A stretch of 64,000 nt of DNA, taken from positions 1 through 64,000 of the forward strand of contig DYHH01000010.1 in assembly GCA_020724265.1 (NCBI GenBank), read 5' to 3'. Below are positions 1 through 8,105 of this stretch, one piece after another; position 1 is the first letter of the stretch, and every line of letters starts with the position of its first letter. The position numbers and the translations under genes are program-made. The notes under the pieces are model-generated. The model did not search any database. It was not told the DNA's origin and saw nothing but the letters and a program-made list of their open reading frames with translations. The DNA comes from Melioribacter roseus (GTDB taxonomy: Bacteria > Bacteroidota > Ignavibacteria > Ignavibacteriales > Melioribacteraceae).

Positions 1-3
1 TAC

Positions 4-52
4 TGACATTTCTATTGAGTTATTTACATGACATTTTTAACGAGTTATTACA
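4..52. repeat. Two tandem imperfect 25-bp direct repeats
   Basis: Positions 4-28 and 29-52 are two head-to-tail copies of a unit that starts TGACATTT and contains GAGTTATT. They differ by three substitutions and one single-base gap. The bases TAC at 1-3 could be the end of a further copy lying outside the window. The rest of 1-263 holds no convincing gene; a short hairpin at 204-219 precedes a T run. The role of the repeat is unknown. Confidence 0.6.
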
Positions 53-263
53 CTAAAAAGGGTTTTACTTTCTCAATCATACAGAATTTTTAAAACAATT
101 TTCACTATTTGAAAATGAGTTTCAAAGGGTGATTTTTGTGCTCGCTATAATGTCTTTGAGCCTCCGGTTAATGCAAATGAAATTATTCGGCAAAGATTAC
201 TAAACTCTGTAAAAAGAGTATTTTTTGTATTAACTTTCACGCCAAATTACATGTCTATTTATT

Positions 264-1970
264 ATGCTAAAATCACTTCAAATTAAAGATTACGCACTCA
301 TCGAAAATATCAACGTAATTTTTAATTCCGGACTTAATATTATTACCGGTGAAACAGGCGCAGGTAAATCTATCCTAATTGATGCAATGAGTTTACTTTT
401 AGGAGAAAGAGCTTCAATAGATGTAGTCAGAAAGGGAAGTCAAAAATCAATAGTGGAAGGAATATTTGATGTAACCGGAAATAGGAAAGTAATAAACCTT
501 CTGAAAGAGAATGATATTGACTACATGGATGAAATGATTGTCCGTAGAGAAATTTCCTTAAAAGGTTCAAATAGATGTTTCATTAATGACACTCCCGTTA
601 CACTCAATTTAATAAAGGAACTGGGTTACTTTTTAGTTGATTTGCATGGTCAGCACGAACATCAATCACTTCTGCGAAAAGAAACTCATATTGAAATGAT
701 TGATGAATTTGCAGGATTGGAAAATGAACTAAACGAGTTTAGAAATTTATGCAAACAACTAAGAAATAAATTAAACGATTTAAATGAACTAAAGCATCGA
801 GAAAATCTTTTTAAAGAAAAGCGTGACCTTTATGAGTTTCAAATTAAAGAAATTGATGCTGTCGATCCTAAACCGGGCGAAGAAGATGAACTGGAAAAGG
901 AATTAAATATTTTAGAAAATTCCGAAAAATTACTTCAACTTACATCGGAAGTTTTTCTTGAACTATATGAAGCAGATGAATCTTTATATGATAAACTAGG
1001 TGAAATAAAAAATAAAATTACCGATCTAAGTAAAATTGATTCTTCCTTTATCGAAAAAAATAATGAAATACAAAGTGCGTTAACTTTGCTTAATGATGTA
1101 TCCGATTTTCTAAGGAGTTATAAAGATAACATCGATTTAGAATCAAACAAACTCAGTGAAATAAGAGAACGGCTGACTTCTTTTGTTATGCTCAAAAAAA
1201 AATACGGCGGTTCAATAGAAAAAGTGATTGAACATCGCAAAAAAATTGGAGAAGAGTTTAACTTAATTGAAGGATTTGAAGATAAGTTGAATTCTCTTTC
1301 AAATGAAATTGAAATTCTTAGAAAAGAGTGCGGTGATATTGCAGCTAAGTTAACATCAAAAAGAATTATGGCTTCAAAAGAAATTAAAAAAGGGGTCGAA
1401 GAATCATTAAAGTATCTCGGCATAAACGAAGCTAAATTTGAAACCATTTTTAATTATGACTTCTCTCAAAATGAAGATAACGATTATATTATTGTCAAAG
1501 GAAAGAAAACTAAGTTTACTAATAGGGGTGTTGATAAAGTTGAGTTTCATTTAACAACAAATTTGGGTGAAGATGTTAAACCATTGCAGAAAGTTGCTTC
1601 CGGCGGTGAAGTCTCAAGAGTTATGCTTTCGCTAAAAATGATTCTCGCTAAAAGTGATCGACTTCCACTTCTTATTTTTGATGAAATTGATACAGGTGTC
1701 AGCGGTAGAATTGCTCAAAAAGTCGGTCAATCATTAAAAGAATTATCGAAGCATCATCAGATAATTGCAATTACTCATTTACCCCAAATAGCAGGTTCGG
1801 CTGATCATCACTATTTTGTGATCAAGAAAGAGAAAGATAATCGTTCAACGACATCAATTAAAAAGCTTAATCCTGAGGAAAGAATTAGTGAAGTTGCAAA
1901 ACTCTTAGGGGGTGAAGTCATCACTGATGCAAATCTGAAAAGCGCTAAAGAATTGATGGATATCAAATAA
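264..1970 (+). CDS. recN: DNA repair protein RecN
   Basis: SMC-like ATPase that acts at DNA double-strand breaks before RecA-dependent repair. The 568-residue length is normal for RecN. The N terminus carries a Walker A motif (GETGAGKS, about residues 29-36), the middle is a long coiled coil rich in Lys and Glu (about 150-400), and the C terminus has the ABC signature (ASGGEVSR) followed by Walker B (LLIFDEIDTGVSG). No Shine-Dalgarno sequence is visible before the ATG, which is common in this group. Fifty-six bases separate it from the next gene. Identification is secure. No recognisable SOS box is seen upstream. Confidence 0.97.
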   Translation: MLKSLQIKDYALIENINVIFNSGLNIITGETGAGKSILIDAMSLLLGERASIDVVRKGSQKSIVEGIFDVTGNRKVINLLKENDIDYMDEMIVRREISLKGSNRCFINDTPVTLNLIKELGYFLVDLHGQHEHQSLLRKETHIEMIDEFAGLENELNEFRNLCKQLRNKLNDLNELKHRENLFKEKRDLYEFQIKEIDAVDPKPGEEDELEKELNILENSEKLLQLTSEVFLELYEADESLYDKLGEIKNKITDLSKIDSSFIEKNNEIQSALTLLNDVSDFLRSYKDNIDLESNKLSEIRERLTSFVMLKKKYGGSIEKVIEHRKKIGEEFNLIEGFEDKLNSLSNEIEILRKECGDIAAKLTSKRIMASKEIKKGVEESLKYLGINEAKFETIFNYDFSQNEDNDYIIVKGKKTKFTNRGVDKVEFHLTTNLGEDVKPLQKVASGGEVSRVMLSLKMILAKSDRLPLLIFDEIDTGVSGRIAQKVGQSLKELSKHHQIIAITHLPQIAGSADHHYFVIKKEKDNRSTTSIKKLNPEERISEVAKLLGGEVITDANLKSAKELMDIK

Positions 1971-2026
1971 AAAAGATAAAAAAATTATTACTTTAGCTTT
2001 TTGATTAATTAAAACGAGGAAAAAAC

Positions 2027-3076
2027 ATGAAAAAAATATACGTATCTCTACTTGTCTTCTTATTATTTATTTCACTATCAACCAAAGCTCAAAATTTGGA
2101 CGAAACTTTATCAAATCTTTCTTCCGATGCAGCATCATCATATGTAGCTCCTATTGTTAATGGTTTTGGCTCTAATCTTAATTCAGGTTGGTTTGCTTTT
2201 CCACCAGAACCTGTTAAGTTCGGATTTACTGCCCGCTTAAGAGTTGTTGGTACAGGTACTTTCTTTGCAAGTGATGACAAATCTTTTAGTGCAAGCGGAA
2301 ATTTTAGATATAATTCACAACAAGCTGATGCAATCCTTGCTAATTCCGGAATTACTCCCGGGAATCCGAATTATCAAGCAGCTAAAAACGAACTTCTTTC
2401 AAAAGAGTGGATGGTTTCTTTCAGCGGACCTACAATTATTGGTGATAAAGATGAATTTCTTCGAGTAAGGTTTGAAGGTGGTATGATTGCCGGACAGCAA
2501 ATTCAACCTTATGAAGAAGTTTTAGAAGATGTATATGGTTATTTAGATGGACTCCCACTATTTCCATCCGCAAATATTCAATTAACAGTTGGAACCATAA
2601 TGGGCACTAACTTGGTATTTAGATGGTTTCCTTCTATTGATATTCAAGATTTAGGGAAGTTCTCTTTTTACGGATTTGGTTTGGTTCATAATGTGAATGT
2701 ATGGATGAAGAATCCTTTACCGCTTGATTTAAGCGTTGCCGGTTTTTATCAAAAACTTAAAGTGGGAGATATATTTGAAAGTAATGCTACTCAATTCGGT
2801 TTATATGCTAGTAAAACTTTCGGAAGTGTTTTTGCTGTAACTCCCTATTTAGGTTTAACTACTGAATCCTCTACTACAACTGTTAGTTACGATTATAGAT
2901 TTGATACACCTGCCGGTCCTGAAACTGTAAATGTAAGTCTTGATTTAAAAGGAGAAAATTCATTCGGATTTACAACAGGACTTTCAATTAAACTTGCCGT
3001 AATTAATCTTAATGTTGATTATAAAGCTGCAAACAGCGGAACACTTACTGCAGGAATATCATTTGGAGTATTATAA
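2027..3076 (+). CDS. DUF6588-like outer-membrane-type protein
   Basis: A 349-residue exported protein with a clear Sec signal peptide (MKKIYVSLLVFLLFISLSTKAQ). The mature part is rich in alternating hydrophobic and aromatic beta strands, which suggests an outer-membrane beta barrel. It resembles the DUF6588 family of Bacteroidota by recollection of sequence style; no catalytic motif is seen. A GAGGAAA ribosome binding site precedes the ATG. It stands alone between recN and hemW and ends just before a GC-rich hairpin. Function is unknown. Confidence 0.75.
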   Translation: MKKIYVSLLVFLLFISLSTKAQNLDETLSNLSSDAASSYVAPIVNGFGSNLNSGWFAFPPEPVKFGFTARLRVVGTGTFFASDDKSFSASGNFRYNSQQADAILANSGITPGNPNYQAAKNELLSKEWMVSFSGPTIIGDKDEFLRVRFEGGMIAGQQIQPYEEVLEDVYGYLDGLPLFPSANIQLTVGTIMGTNLVFRWFPSIDIQDLGKFSFYGFGLVHNVNVWMKNPLPLDLSVAGFYQKLKVGDIFESNATQFGLYASKTFGSVFAVTPYLGLTTESSTTTVSYDYRFDTPAGPETVNVSLDLKGENSFGFTTGLSIKLAVINLNVDYKAANSGTLTAGISFGVL

Positions 3077-3085
3077 ATTTCTTCA

Positions 3086-3106
3086 AGGCCGGCTGCACGC
3101 CGGCCT
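3086..3106 (+). terminator. GC-rich hairpin after the outer-membrane gene
   Basis: A perfect 8-bp stem, AGGCCGGC with GCCGGCCT, closes a TGCAC loop ten bases after the stop codon. It stands out as pure GC in an AT-rich region. There is no T tract after it, so it is either a weak terminator, an mRNA 3'-end protector or an interspersed palindrome. Confidence 0.5.
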
Positions 3107-3162
3107 GCTAAAAACATCCGCATTATTAATTACTCTTCATCGATAATTACCTTTTATTGTGT

Positions 3163-3170
3163 TACATTTG
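3163..3170 (+). promoter_or_regulatory. Candidate Bacteroidota-type -7 box for hemW
   Basis: TACATTTG matches the TAnnTTTG -7 element used by the primary sigma factor of Bacteroidota and lies 32 bases before the hemW start. A matching TTG about 20 bases further upstream is not evident, so support is partial. Confidence 0.3.
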
Positions 3171-3202
3171 CAAATCTATCGATAAAAACAACCGATTAAT
3201 TA

Positions 3203-4330
3203 GTGAAGCAAACAGCGATTTACATTCACATTCCTTTCTGTGATCACAAATGTATTTATTGTGATTTTTATTCAATCATAAATTACGACAATCTTAATAA
3301 GTATCTTACAGCAATAAAAAAAGAAATTGAATTAAGACAGAAAGATTTTTCCGAGGACAGGGAAATAATATCCATTTTTTTTGGCGGGGGAACTCCATCA
3401 TTCATGACACCCGGATATATCGGTGAAATAATTAATTCAATCACTAAAAATTTTTCTGTTCGAAATGATGCAGAAATAACTTTGGAAACAAATCCCGGTA
3501 CGGTAAGCAAACAAAAATTGAAAGATTTTTTATCTGTAGGAATTAATCGACTTAGTATTGGAATACAATCATTTAATGATAATGAGTTAAAATTTCTTAC
3601 TCGAATCCATGATTCACAAACAGCAATTGAAACAGTGAATAGCGCAGCACAATCAGGTTTTAATAATATCAGTGTTGACCTAATATTTAATCTTCCAGAT
3701 CAAAGTAAAAAGATGTGGAAGAAAAATCTTGATATTTCAGTAAGTCTTCCAATTACACATATATCGGCGTATAGTCTTATACTTGAAAGGGGCACAATTC
3801 TTAATAAAATGGTTCTTGACGGTAAGGTTCAAATGCAGGACTCCGATCATGATGCTGAACTATATGAAACTACCATTGAATTATTAACAAACAATAGGTT
3901 CAGTCAATACGAAGTTTCAAACTTTGCAAAAGAAAATTATGAGTGTATTCATAATAATGCTTATTGGCGTTATAAAGATTATCTCGGTTTCGGTACCTCC
4001 GCTCATTCGTTTATAAACGGAAAAAGATGGTGGAATTATTCTTCATTAAATTTTTATTTGGAAAAAATGAAGAACGATAACCCGGTTGCGGGAGAAGAAG
4101 TTTTAACTAATAATCAAATGCATGATGAATATATTATGTTGGCTATGAGAAGCAATGGGTTAGACATTAATGATTATGAAAACCGTTTCGGTTCAATGTG
4201 GATTAATAAAGTGCAGAATGATCTCACCGAATATCAATCAAAAGGTTACTTATCAATAGATGATAATTTTATTAAATTTACTCCAAAGGGCTATACTCTT
4301 TGTGATGAGATAATAGGCAGACTTTTATAA
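3203..4330 (+). CDS. hemW: HemW-type radical SAM protein, heme chaperone
   Basis: Radical SAM protein of the HemW (formerly HemN-like) family, which binds and delivers heme and is often misnamed coproporphyrinogen III oxidase. The [4Fe-4S]-binding cysteines are C13, C17 and C20 in CDHKCIYCDF, followed by the FFGGGTPS glycine motif that contacts SAM. At 375 residues it has the HemW length, and it lacks the N-terminal extension of true HemN. The start is GTG; no upstream in-frame start fits, since the Cys motif is already near the N terminus. It sits 14 bases before the symporter gene. Confidence 0.9.
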   Translation: MKQTAIYIHIPFCDHKCIYCDFYSIINYDNLNKYLTAIKKEIELRQKDFSEDREIISIFFGGGTPSFMTPGYIGEIINSITKNFSVRNDAEITLETNPGTVSKQKLKDFLSVGINRLSIGIQSFNDNELKFLTRIHDSQTAIETVNSAAQSGFNNISVDLIFNLPDQSKKMWKKNLDISVSLPITHISAYSLILERGTILNKMVLDGKVQMQDSDHDAELYETTIELLTNNRFSQYEVSNFAKENYECIHNNAYWRYKDYLGFGTSAHSFINGKRWWNYSSLNFYLEKMKNDNPVAGEEVLTNNQMHDEYIMLAMRSNGLDINDYENRFGSMWINKVQNDLTEYQSKGYLSIDDNFIKFTPKGYTLCDEIIGRLL

Positions 4331-4344
4331 CAACCGGGAAAGAT

Positions 4345-5580
4345 ATGCGAAAAATCAAACTTCATTGGCAAATTCTAATTGGATTTATAGTCGGCACCTT
4401 AATCGGTTTATACCTTACCGATCATGTTCAATATGTAACATGGTTGGGAGAAGTTTTTCTACGGGCGCTTAAAATGGTGATTGTGCCGCTAATACTCAGT
4501 TCCATTATTTCAGGAGTAGCTAATATTGGTTCGGGGGAAAGTTTAGGTAGATTGGGATTGAAAACCATTACATATTATTTATCTACAAGCACATTAGCAA
4601 TTCTTATTGGATTAGTATTCGTCAACGTGTTGCAGCCCGGTGTCGGTTCCGATCTCGGATTAACGAAAAGTGTAGATGAATTAGCAATTGTAAAAGAATC
4701 ATTCGGCGATACTCTCATAAAAATAATTCCCACAAATATCTTCGAAGCATTTATTGAAGGTGATATGCTTTCGATAATTTTCTTCTCTATACTTTTCGGG
4801 TTTTTTGTTACTAAGGTTGATGAAAAGTACAGCACAAATCTAACTGAATTCTTCAATGCCACGTTTGAAGTTGTAATGAAAATTACAATGCTTGTAATCA
4901 GATTTGCACCGCTCGGAATCTTAGGAATTGTTGCCGGAATAGTTGCAGAGCAAGCCGGAGATACCGAAGCTCTATTAGATATTGTTGGAAGACTTGGTTT
5001 ATATATGGTTGCAGTTTTATTTGCTCTAATTGTTCATGCAACAATCACTTTACCCTTGATCTTAAAGTTTGTCGGAAGAGTCGATCCTTGGCTTCATTTT
5101 AAAGCAATGACAACTCCGTTGTTGACTGCTTTTTCTACTTCTTCCTCAAATGCAACTTTACCTTTAACAATGGACGCGGTTGAAAATCAAGCAGGTGTTT
5201 CAAACAAAATAACAAGCTTTACTTTACCGCTTGGTGCTACAATTAATATGGACGGTACCGCTCTGTATGAATGCATAGCCGCAATCTTTATTGCTCAAGC
5301 TTACGGAATTCATTTGGGATTTTTAGAACAAGTAATTGTTGTAGCCACAGCATTACTGGCTTCCATTGGTGCGGCAGGTATTCCTATGGCTGGTTTGGTT
5401 ACAATTACAATTATTCTTTCGGCTGTCGGACTTCCATTAGAAGGCGTTGGATTAATTTTATCAGTAGATAGAATTTTGGACATGTGCAGAACCACCGTCA
5501 ATGTTTGGAGTGATAGCTGCGGAGCGGTCGTTATTGCAAAAACGGAAGGAGAAATTTTAAATATTGAAAAAGGAGCTTAA
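4345..5580 (+). CDS. Dicarboxylate/amino acid:cation symporter (DAACS family)
   Basis: Inner-membrane secondary transporter of the GltP/DctA family, taking up glutamate, aspartate or C4-dicarboxylates with protons or sodium. The 411-residue protein has about eight membrane segments, the serine-rich re-entrant loop (STSSSNATLPLTM) and the NMDGTALYE motif of the substrate and cation site, all intact. The substrate cannot be told from sequence. It abuts proC with no gap (TAA then ATG), which suggests a glutamate-to-proline link and co-transcription. Confidence 0.93.
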   Translation: MRKIKLHWQILIGFIVGTLIGLYLTDHVQYVTWLGEVFLRALKMVIVPLILSSIISGVANIGSGESLGRLGLKTITYYLSTSTLAILIGLVFVNVLQPGVGSDLGLTKSVDELAIVKESFGDTLIKIIPTNIFEAFIEGDMLSIIFFSILFGFFVTKVDEKYSTNLTEFFNATFEVVMKITMLVIRFAPLGILGIVAGIVAEQAGDTEALLDIVGRLGLYMVAVLFALIVHATITLPLILKFVGRVDPWLHFKAMTTPLLTAFSTSSSNATLPLTMDAVENQAGVSNKITSFTLPLGATINMDGTALYECIAAIFIAQAYGIHLGFLEQVIVVATALLASIGAAGIPMAGLVTITIILSAVGLPLEGVGLILSVDRILDMCRTTVNVWSDSCGAVVIAKTEGEILNIEKGA

Positions 5581-6396
5581 ATGAATTCGGAAGATAGAAT
5601 TGCAATTTTAGGAGGCGGTAATATCGGGTTTGCTATTGCAAAAGGTTTATCCGAATCCGGCACTATAAAGAAAAATGAAATTTTAATAACAAGAAGAAAT
5701 AAACAAGCAATTGCCGAGGTTCGTAAAGACGGGTTTAATATATCAACAAATAATAAAGAAGCGGTTCAGAAATCTAAAGTAGTTATTATTGCTGTTACAC
5801 CTCAGCAGCTTAATTTATTAATCGATGAAATTAAAAATATAGTTAACCCGAGAAAGCATATAATATTTTCAATTGTATCAGGTGTTTCTATACGACAAGT
5901 AAAAAAATTATTGGGCAAAAATGTTCCTGTTGTAAGAGTAATGCCGAATACTGCGATAGCAATTCGTGAATCTATGACGTGCGTTTGTTCTGATGAAAAA
6001 GATAAACGTGCACGGGATCTTGCTGTTGATTTATTTAATAATTTAGGTGAATCGGTTATAATTAAAGAAGACTTAATGATTCCGGCAACTGCTTTGTGTG
6101 CATGCGGTACTGCTTTTTTCCTTCGTGCAATTAGGGCGGCTTCTCAAGGAGGTATTGAGATTGGCTTTCATGCCGAAGATGCTTTATTTATGGCTGCACA
6201 AACTGCATTAGGTGCGGCTGCTCTTCTTCTTAAAAATAAAAATCATCCTGAAAGGGAAGTTGATAAAGTTACGACTCCTATGGGATGTACCATTGCCGGA
6301 TTAAATCAAATGGAACATTCGGGCTTTAGTTCATCATTAATTAAAGGTATTACGGTATCGGCAGAAAAGGCGAGAACTCTATATTCAAATAATTGA
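5581..6396 (+). CDS. proC: Pyrroline-5-carboxylate reductase
   Basis: Catalyses the last step of proline synthesis, NAD(P)H-dependent reduction of pyrroline-5-carboxylate. The 271-residue protein has an N-terminal Rossmann glycine motif (GGGNIG, residues 11-16), the RVMPNT motif and a C-terminal P5CR dimerisation domain ending in the typical GMTxAGL-like stretch (here GCTIAGLNQ). The start codon follows the symporter stop directly. It is likely translated as part of the symporter-proC-MATE run. Confidence 0.92.
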   Translation: MNSEDRIAILGGGNIGFAIAKGLSESGTIKKNEILITRRNKQAIAEVRKDGFNISTNNKEAVQKSKVVIIAVTPQQLNLLIDEIKNIVNPRKHIIFSIVSGVSIRQVKKLLGKNVPVVRVMPNTAIAIRESMTCVCSDEKDKRARDLAVDLFNNLGESVIIKEDLMIPATALCACGTAFFLRAIRAASQGGIEIGFHAEDALFMAAQTALGAAALLLKNKNHPEREVDKVTTPMGCTIAGLNQMEHSGFSSSLIKGITVSAEKARTLYSNN

Positions 6397-6402
6397 TTTG
6401 TG

Positions 6403-7710
6403 ATGAATAAAAAAATTCTTCGGCTTGCAATCCCGAATATTCTAAGTAATCTTTCGGTTCCTATTTTAAGCTCTGTCGATACTGCGATTGTCGGGCATCT
6501 CGATAAAGTGTCCTACCTTGGCGCAATTGCTGTCGGATCGATGATCTTCAATTTTATTTATTGGGGATTCGGTTTTCTCAGAATGGGTACAACCGGTTTA
6601 ACAGCTCAAGCATTCGGAAGAAAGACCAACAACGAAATTATTCTTGTATTAGCACGTTCGCTTTCAGTCGCAGTTGCAGCAGCAATTTTAATTTTCGCGC
6701 TTCAGTACTTCATAAAAGAATTTAGTTTCCTTCTTGTAAAAGCTGAAGCCGATGTAGAAATGTATGCAAGAACATATTTCGATATTAGAATCTTTGCTGC
6801 ACCGGCAACTTTATCTTTGTATGCTTTTCACGGTTGGTTTTTAGGTATGCAGAATGGAAAGTATCCGTTGATTCTAACCTTGCTTGTGAATATTCTCAAT
6901 ATTGGTTTTAATTTTTTGTTCATTTATGGTTACGGAATGAACGTTGACGGTGTTGCATTAGGGACAGTTTGTGCACAGTATTTTGGATTAATAGCAGCAG
7001 TAATACTTTATCTAAAAAAGTATAAAAGCTTTACTGCGTCATTGGTAATAAAGAAAATACTTGATGTTGAACCGATTAAAAAATTCTTCTCGGTTAACTT
7101 TGATATCTTTGTTAGAACACTGTCATTAATTTTTGCATTCTCATTCTTTACTGCTGTCTCGGCTGATTTAGGGACGGAAATTCTTGCCGCCAATACAATT
7201 TTACTTCAGCTTTGGATGATACTTTCTTACGGTGTTGATGGCTTTGCGTTTGCCGCCGAAAGTTTGGTCGGAAAATATGTTGGTGCAAACAATAAAGAAA
7301 AATTAGTTCTTACTGTTAAGTATTCTTTTTATTGGGGTTTAGGACTTGGATTAATTCTATCCGTTATCTATTTCTTTTTTGATAGAGAAATTCTCTCTAT
7401 TTATACGGATAAAATCGATATAATAAATCTGGCTTCTGCTTATTTTTTGTGGACTTTAATTGCACCGATTTCAAATTCAATATGTTACATTTGGGATGGA
7501 GTTTTTATCGGTGCTACAGCAACCAAACCTATGCGAAATTCTATGTTGCTCAGTTTGTTGATTTTCTTTCTCCCGGTTTATTATTTAACCGTTGACAAAC
7601 TCGGTAATGATGCTTTATGGTTTGCAATGATTTCTTTTATGCTTGCACGCGGAGTTTTGTTGACAATATACGCACCAAAGTATATTTTCAGATTAGTTAA
7701 CAAAAGTTAA
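6403..7710 (+). CDS. MATE family efflux transporter
   Basis: Inner-membrane exporter of the multidrug and toxic compound extrusion family, driven by sodium or protons. The 435-residue protein has about twelve hydrophobic helices in two halves, with the DinF-like opening RLAIPNILSNLSVPILSSVD in which the last Asp is the conserved helix-1 acid. ATG at 6403 is chosen over the GTG one codon earlier. It follows proC by six bases, so it is likely in the same transcript. The substrate is not predictable. Confidence 0.9.
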   Translation: MNKKILRLAIPNILSNLSVPILSSVDTAIVGHLDKVSYLGAIAVGSMIFNFIYWGFGFLRMGTTGLTAQAFGRKTNNEIILVLARSLSVAVAAAILIFALQYFIKEFSFLLVKAEADVEMYARTYFDIRIFAAPATLSLYAFHGWFLGMQNGKYPLILTLLVNILNIGFNFLFIYGYGMNVDGVALGTVCAQYFGLIAAVILYLKKYKSFTASLVIKKILDVEPIKKFFSVNFDIFVRTLSLIFAFSFFTAVSADLGTEILAANTILLQLWMILSYGVDGFAFAAESLVGKYVGANNKEKLVLTVKYSFYWGLGLGLILSVIYFFFDREILSIYTDKIDIINLASAYFLWTLIAPISNSICYIWDGVFIGATATKPMRNSMLLSLLIFFLPVYYLTVDKLGNDALWFAMISFMLARGVLLTIYAPKYIFRLVNKS

Positions 7711-7740
7711 TCGTAACCATTTAAAACATAAGGGGGAATC

Positions 7741-8091
7741 ATGGATACCTCTCTATCAAAAGATGAAAGAATGTGGGGAATGCTATGTCATATTTCTGCA
7801 TTTGCATTTTTTATTTTTCCGTTCGGAAATATTATCGGACCTCTAGTAATCTGGTTAATTAAAAGAGATGTTTACCAGTTTGTTAATGAACAAGGAAAAG
7901 AATCACTTAATTTCCAAATCTCAATTACCATTTATGCGTTAGCAGCACTTTTGCTAAGCATAATTTTAATAGGCATACCAATATTAATTGCGTTGTTTTT
8001 CTTTAACTTTATAATGGTTGTCGTAGCCGCCATTAAAGCAAATGACGGTTATCATTATCGTTATCCGCTTTCTATTGAACTTATTCGTTAA
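7741..8091 (+). CDS. DUF4870 small membrane protein
   Basis: A 116-residue inner-membrane protein with three hydrophobic stretches and the DUF4870/Tic20-like pattern (LCHISAF, then GPLVIWLIKRD, then NEQGKESLNFQIS). The strong Shine-Dalgarno AAGGGGGAA sits six bases before the ATG. The family has no settled function. It lies 30 bases after the MATE gene and just ahead of the M14 peptidase. Confidence 0.85.
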   Translation: MDTSLSKDERMWGMLCHISAFAFFIFPFGNIIGPLVIWLIKRDVYQFVNEQGKESLNFQISITIYALAALLLSIILIGIPILIALFFFNFIMVVVAAIKANDGYHYRYPLSIELIR

Positions 8092-8105
8092 ATCTTGAGG
8101 TTATT

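Noticed and set aside
4-52. The tandem repeat was considered as the start of a CRISPR array.
   Set aside because: The copies adjoin with no spacer between them and no cas genes are near.
204-219. Hairpin ACTCT-GTAAAA-AGAGT before a T run, considered as a terminator or SOS box for recN.
   Set aside because: The 5-bp stem is too short and no LexA consensus for this group can be matched.
119-289. Plus-strand open frame upstream of and into recN, with a protein-like reading (ARYNVFEPPVNANEI).
   Set aside because: It follows a TGA, has no start codon until shortly before recN, overlaps the recN start and resembles no family I know. It may be a gene remnant but cannot be supported.
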